From the NCBI GenBank assembly GCA_903884915.1, contig CAISGS010000499.1, positions 1 to 6,623 of the forward strand: a DNA stretch of 6,623 nucleotides, given 5' to 3'. Both the position numbers and the translations under genes were made by a program. This document shows, piece after piece, positions 6,326 through 6,623 of the stretch. The notes below the pieces were generated by a model that saw only the letters and a list, made by a program, of their open reading frames with translations, did not search any database and was not told where the DNA came from. Positions within the stretch are counted from its first letter, which is position 1. Every line of letters starts with the position of its first letter. The DNA comes from an uncultured Caulobacteraceae bacterium. Its GTDB lineage: Bacteria > Pseudomonadota > Alphaproteobacteria > Caulobacterales > Caulobacteraceae.

Positions 6326-6623
6326 TTACAGGTTCGCCGCGCTCAAATCCCCGTTCACAGCGGCCTTAAAGAGGGTGGCCATAATTTCCGGGGTCGTCGC
6401 GCGTGGGTTACTGCCCGTGGAGGGGTCGTTTTGGGCGTGGATGCCAATCGTGTCGGCTTGGTCTAGCGGAACGCCAATCGCGCCCAGATGGTCAGGAATG
6501 CCCAAGGCCTTGCGGAAGCTCAGGACCCAAGCCAGAACCGCGTCAAAACCCGCACCCTCAAGGCCCAAAAACCGCGCCAAAAGGTCCATCCGATCACTGA
6601 TGGCCGGGCGGTTGAACATCATC
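6326..6623 (-). CDS. Iron-containing alcohol dehydrogenase, C-terminal fragment
   Basis: 98 complete codons are visible up to the TAA at 6326-6328; the gene runs off the right edge, so roughly 280-300 N-terminal residues are missing. The fragment matches the C-terminal helical domain of group III (iron-dependent) alcohol dehydrogenases: MFNRPAISDRMDLLARFLGL, then VLSFRKALGIPDHLGAIGV, and the conserved DPSTGSNPR (residues 66-74) followed by the final helix EIMATLFKAAVNGDL. The metal-binding histidines and the nucleotide-binding domain lie upstream, outside the window, so activity cannot be judged. The family uses NAD(P)H with an active-site metal to interconvert alcohols and aldehydes. The Met at the window edge is internal and not the start. 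Confidence 0.9.
   Translation of the reverse strand, partial: MMFNRPAISDRMDLLARFLGLEGAGFDAVLAWVLSFRKALGIPDHLGAIGVPLDQADTIGIHAQNDPSTGSNPRATTPEIMATLFKAAVNGDLSAANL

Noticed and set aside
6023..6466. 147-codon plus-strand frame opposite DUF1993 and the alcohol dehydrogenase
   Set aside because: It spans two recognisable minus-strand genes and the hairpin between them, and shows no family features.

Overview
The window looks like chromosomal DNA from an alphaproteobacterium. A Caulobacteraceae-type host is my best guess, from the style of the serralysin and its repeats and from the DUF1993 protein, but nothing in the window proves it. Coding DNA is moderately GC-rich. One intergenic stretch (about 5541-5700) is strikingly AT-rich. 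There is no RNA gene, insertion sequence, integrase or CRISPR array.

Layout from left to right. (1) 2-415, plus strand: the C-terminal end of a serine hydrolase of the beta-lactamase/esterase superfamily, cut by the window edge. (2) 412-1416, minus strand: an aldo/keto reductase converging on gene 1; the two stop codons overlap inside a CCTAGG palindrome. (3) 1505-5437, minus strand: a 1310-residue secreted serralysin-type zinc metalloprotease. Its N-terminal catalytic domain is followed by a very long calcium-binding RTX region of ten tandem 81/90-residue modules, then a serralysin-like C-terminal cap. (4) 5438-5737: a 300-bp AT-rich intergenic region with a plausible promoter and a strong ribosome binding site for the protease. 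(5) 5738-6244, minus strand: a DUF1993 family protein. (6) 6274-6307: a GC-rich hairpin. (7) 6326-6623, minus strand: the C-terminal end of an iron-containing alcohol dehydrogenase, cut by the window edge.

The minus-strand order of transcription is alcohol dehydrogenase, DUF1993, protease, aldo/keto reductase. The first two may form a short unit. The protease most likely has its own promoter. The aldo/keto reductase starts only 88 bp after the protease stop with no clear terminator between them, so read-through is possible. The enzymes around the protease look like ordinary accessory or housekeeping redox genes and give no obvious functional link to it. No type I secretion genes and no serralysin inhibitor lie in the window.

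The most notable item is the internal structure of the protease repeat array. Module spacings are exact multiples of nine residues, and the last eight modules form two tandem copies of a 333-residue (999-bp) four-module super-repeat. The two preceding modules look mosaic. This is an unusual architecture within a known family, not a new biological system.
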